Positions 5,313 through 7,479 of a stretch of 7,479 nucleotides of DNA are shown in pieces. This DNA is from Acidobacteriota bacterium. GTDB taxonomy: Bacteria; Acidobacteriota; Thermoanaerobaculia; Multivoradales; JAHEKO01. The notes under the pieces were generated by a model, which worked only from the letters and a program-made list of their open reading frames with translations, was not told where the DNA came from and ran no database searches. A program made the position numbers and the translations under genes. Where the stretch lies: the NCBI GenBank assembly GCA_029863825.1, contig JAOTUP010000085.1:1-7479 (forward strand). The letters are read 5' to 3'. Positions within the stretch are counted from its first letter, which is position 1. Each line of letters begins with the position of its first letter.

Positions 5313-6887
5313 CTACAACGTGACCGGCCGCGGGTCCGACGCGGGCTCGACCGAGCTCTCGGATCGAGCAACCGATTGGATCACCCGATAGAGCCGCCAC
5401 CTGGCACTCCCAGTTACCGACTCGAGCATCTCCTGTTGCTCGAAGTAGGCGTGACCGGTGGGATCCGTGTGGATGAGTGCGTAGTCGAAGTAGAAAAAAT
5501 CGTCCGTCCGCTCGAAGATCTGGCTCGGCAGCCACTCGAGGCCGAGAGCCCATGACGGATTCTCCCACTGCCTGAAGACCACCGGGCTGGTGGGAAACGA
5601 GGCGAACGAGAAACCGAGGCTCCCGCCCTTGAGCACCTGTCCGTAGGCAGCGTTCTGGAAGAAGGGGTAGGTCTTGACCACCTGGCTGAGCCGGTAGAAG
5701 TCGAGACCGAGGAGGCGGGGTTCGTCGGGGAGCGCGGCGAGTGACGCCTCGAGCCCCTCAAGCTCGAATCTCTCGAAGCGCTTCCAGGACGCGGTAGTTG
5801 CCACGGTGAGTGTGGCAAGGAGCACGAAGGCCACCGCCCAGCGCAGCCCCTGGCGGATTCTCGGCGGCGGCAGCGCAATGACCAGGAGTGCCATACCGAT
5901 CGGCGTCCAGCGACGGGCGAAGCCGAGCGTGTTTTGGAGGTGGTCCGGCAGAAGCAGCGAGGCGACGAGCATGAGTGTGCCCAGCAGCAGGAACGTTGGA
6001 GCGATGCGGCGACCGAGCTGGTCCCGGTGCTCGAGCAGGCCGAGGACAAGCCAGACGGCGATGACGCCAAGGATCACCGGCTCCACCGGGCCCTGAAGCC
6101 CACCGAAGGCGCTGTCCACCCACTCGCCGGGGGCGAGTCGAGCCCAGGGCATCGTGCGCCAGGCGGTCTCGGAGTGAAAGTCGCTCTGCTTCATCGACGG
6201 CAGCCAAAGCAAAGCGAGGCCGAGCGCCGGCACGAGACCGGCGAGGCGCAGCCAGCCGCGCCTCGTCGGCAGCGGCGAGACGGCGGTCACGACGCCGAGC
6301 CACAAGACACCGGCAGCAAACCACAGCGCATGACTCGCATAGAGAACGAGCCCTCCGAGTCCGAGGATGAGAGGCTCCGACCGGCTCGCCGGGCGCCGCC
6401 TCAGACGCTCTTCGAGGATGATCCAGGCAAGGAAGACGACGGCGCCGAAGAGGAAGCTCAAGAAGCCCCAGTAGAGTGCGTGACTGAAGAAGAAGAGAGT
6501 AGCCAGCGGAATGAGCTCTGGGTGCCGAGCCTGGCGTCTGATGAGAAGCGCGAGCGCTCCGATCCACAGCCAGCCGAGAAGCAAGTAGGCGATGCGCCCC
6601 GCATTCTCGGCGCCGGTCACGAGCCAGGAGACGGCGAAAAGCCCGTATCCGAGACTGCCCGGGGCAAGGAGATTGAATCGGTACTGGCTCCCTTCGGACA
6701 GCGCTTCGGACGCGAGGCGCACCTGGGCGGCCTGTTGCGGCAGGTCGGTGATGGGGGGAAAGCGGACGCTCAGAAAAGGGAGCGACAGCAGGATCGCTGC
6801 GGCAAGTGCGGCGAAGACGCAGGAGAGCACGCCGAGCGAGCTATCAGCGGTCGAGTCAGCTCTGGAAGCCGTCGGGGATCCGGGCAC
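5313..6887 (-). CDS. Polytopic membrane protein, GT-C glycosyltransferase-like (function unknown)
   Basis: This 524-residue protein has about 10-11 membrane spans in the first ~370 residues, for example LSCVFAALAAAILLSLPFL (21-39), then IAYLLLGWLWIGALALLI, FLSFLFGAVVFLAWII, VILGVIAVWLVLGLL and WAVAFVLLATLTVATTA. A soluble domain of about 150 residues follows. The first loop after span 1 reads VRFPPITDLPQQAAQVRL with Asp48. An acidic residue in this first external loop is typical of GT-C lipid-linked-sugar glycosyltransferases and related uncharacterised membrane proteins. The C-terminal domain contains LLGLDFYRLSQVVKTYPFFQNAAYGQ and DDFFYFDYALIHTD, aromatic-rich segments that would face the periplasm. 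I do not recognise a specific enzyme, and the glycosyltransferase idea is inference from topology. The start is the GTG at 6887 with no clear ribosome binding site; it lies 33 nt after the hpt stop on the same strand, so translational coupling is likely. Confidence 0.75.
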   Translation of the reverse strand: MPGSPTASRADSTADSSLGVLSCVFAALAAAILLSLPFLSVRFPPITDLPQQAAQVRLASEALSEGSQYRFNLLAPGSLGYGLFAVSWLVTGAENAGRIAYLLLGWLWIGALALLIRRQARHPELIPLATLFFFSHALYWGFLSFLFGAVVFLAWIILEERLRRRPASRSEPLILGLGGLVLYASHALWFAAGVLWLGVVTAVSPLPTRRGWLRLAGLVPALGLALLWLPSMKQSDFHSETAWRTMPWARLAPGEWVDSAFGGLQGPVEPVILGVIAVWLVLGLLEHRDQLGRRIAPTFLLLGTLMLVASLLLPDHLQNTLGFARRWTPIGMALLVIALPPPRIRQGLRWAVAFVLLATLTVATTASWKRFERFELEGLEASLAALPDEPRLLGLDFYRLSQVVKTYPFFQNAAYGQVLKGGSLGFSFASFPTSPVVFRQWENPSWALGLEWLPSQIFERTDDFFYFDYALIHTDPTGHAYFEQQEMLESVTGSARWRLYRVIQSVARSESSVEPASDPRPVTL

Positions 6888-6920
6888 GTCGGGCAGTGTG
6901 AACCGTACTCCGACGGCCGG

Positions 6921-7451
6921 TCAAGCGCCTTCGTAGACACCGATGTAGGGAAGGGTGCGAAAGCGGTTGTCGTAATCGAGCCCGTAGCCAACGACCCAGA
7001 CGTCGGGAATCTCGAAACCCAGGTAGTCGACCTCGACAGGCACTTGCTGACGATCGGCCTTGCTCACCAGAACGCACTTCTTCACCGATGCCGGTCGTCG
7101 AGCCAGGAGGCTCTTCTCCAGGTAGTCGAGGGTATGTCCGGTGTCCACGATGTCTTCGACGATGAGGACGTGCCGGTTCGCCACGTCTTCGCGAACGTCC
7201 ATGATGAGACGCACGGCGCCGGTCGACTCGGAGCCCGATTCGTAGCTCGACAGGGCAATGAAGTCGATCGAGTGAGGCACCTCGAGTCGCCGAGCGAGAT
7301 CCGCAAGAAAGATGAAGGCGCCGCGCAGGACGCCGATGAGCAATACGTCATCGACAGTCGCGTAGTCGTGGTTGATGCGTGAAGCCAGGAGCTCGACTCG
7401 GGACAGGATCTCCTGCTCGGTCAGCAGCGGTCGCGGTGCGTTGATCGACAT
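6921..7451 (-). CDS. hpt: Hypoxanthine phosphoribosyltransferase
   Basis: This 176-residue cytoplasmic enzyme of purine salvage converts hypoxanthine (often also guanine) and PRPP to IMP or GMP and pyrophosphate. It is full length for bacterial Hpt. The PRPP-binding motif VLIVEDIVDTGHTL is at residues 95-108, with the acidic pair E99-D100 and the probable catalytic base D103. GVLRGAF at 40-46 is the pyrophosphate loop. SSYESGSESTG at 68-78 is the flexible active-site loop with the conserved Ser-Tyr. VLVSKAD puts K131 at the purine-6-oxo position. DVWVVGYGLDYDNRFRTLPYIGVY (150-173) supplies the aromatic residue that stacks on the base (W152) and the Mg-associated D159. All key residues are present. 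Only 28 bases lie upstream of the ATG in the window; GGAG 12 nt before it is a weak ribosome binding site. It heads a - strand unit with the membrane-protein gene. Confidence 0.97.
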   Translation of the reverse strand: MSINAPRPLLTEQEILSRVELLASRINHDYATVDDVLLIGVLRGAFIFLADLARRLEVPHSIDFIALSSYESGSESTGAVRLIMDVREDVANRHVLIVEDIVDTGHTLDYLEKSLLARRPASVKKCVLVSKADRQQVPVEVDYLGFEIPDVWVVGYGLDYDNRFRTLPYIGVYEGA

Positions 7452-7479
7452 GGACGGGAGTTGCTCCGGGAAAAGCCGC

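Noticed and set aside
5409..5414. AGTTAC, giving GTAACT on the - strand, as a further copy of the ECF -35 box
   Set aside because: It lies inside the membrane-protein gene, the last base differs, and no CATCT box is found 15-17 nt downstream.
5934..7382. A 482-codon open frame on the + strand across the membrane-protein and hpt genes
   Set aside because: It is antisense to two genes with clear protein evidence, its product is low-complexity Glu/Arg/Gln-rich with no domain, and long open antisense frames are expected at this GC content.

Overview
This is a GC-rich window from a bacterial chromosome, with dense genes and short gaps. The best guess at the host is an Acidobacteriota-like, double-membrane bacterium. 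The reasons are the secreted protein with a mature N-terminal D-F-S-G-V-W motif and a C-terminal V-Y-D-R-A motif (a type I know mainly from Acidobacteria), periplasmic Spy/CpxP-type proteins and high GC. This guess is inference; no rRNA or marker gene is present.

Layout. (1) Positions 2-1888, + strand: the 3' part of a large Lhr-type superfamily 2 helicase gene whose motor domains lie to the left of the window. (2) Positions 1845-2504, - strand: a small secreted protein of unknown function, overlapping the helicase gene tail to tail by 44 bp. (3) Positions 2505-2686: a divergent intergenic region with promoters. (4) Positions 2687-4686, + strand: a four-gene unit encoding an ECF sigma factor, a zinc-finger-type membrane anti-sigma factor, a membrane-anchored CpxP/CnrX-like protein and a secreted Spy/CpxP-like protein. 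The first three are joined by ATGA stop/start overlaps. (5) Positions 4714-4739: a perfect hairpin between convergent units. (6) Positions 4763-7451, - strand, transcribed right to left: hypoxanthine phosphoribosyltransferase, a large polytopic membrane protein resembling GT-C glycosyltransferases, and a DUF1499 protein.

The most interesting part is the sigma-factor unit. Two sites with the same pattern, CGTAACCG followed by CATCT (GTAACC-N16-CATCT), lie just upstream of the sigma gene and of the secreted Spy-like gene. This is what an autoregulated ECF promoter pair would look like. A simple model is that the membrane anti-sigma holds the sigma factor, the anchored CpxP/CnrX-like protein reports the state of the periplasm, and the freed sigma factor raises its own operon and, through the second promoter, the secreted chaperone-like protein. 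The rest of the window looks like ordinary chromosomal housekeeping. I saw no tRNA, rRNA, CRISPR, insertion sequence or phage gene.
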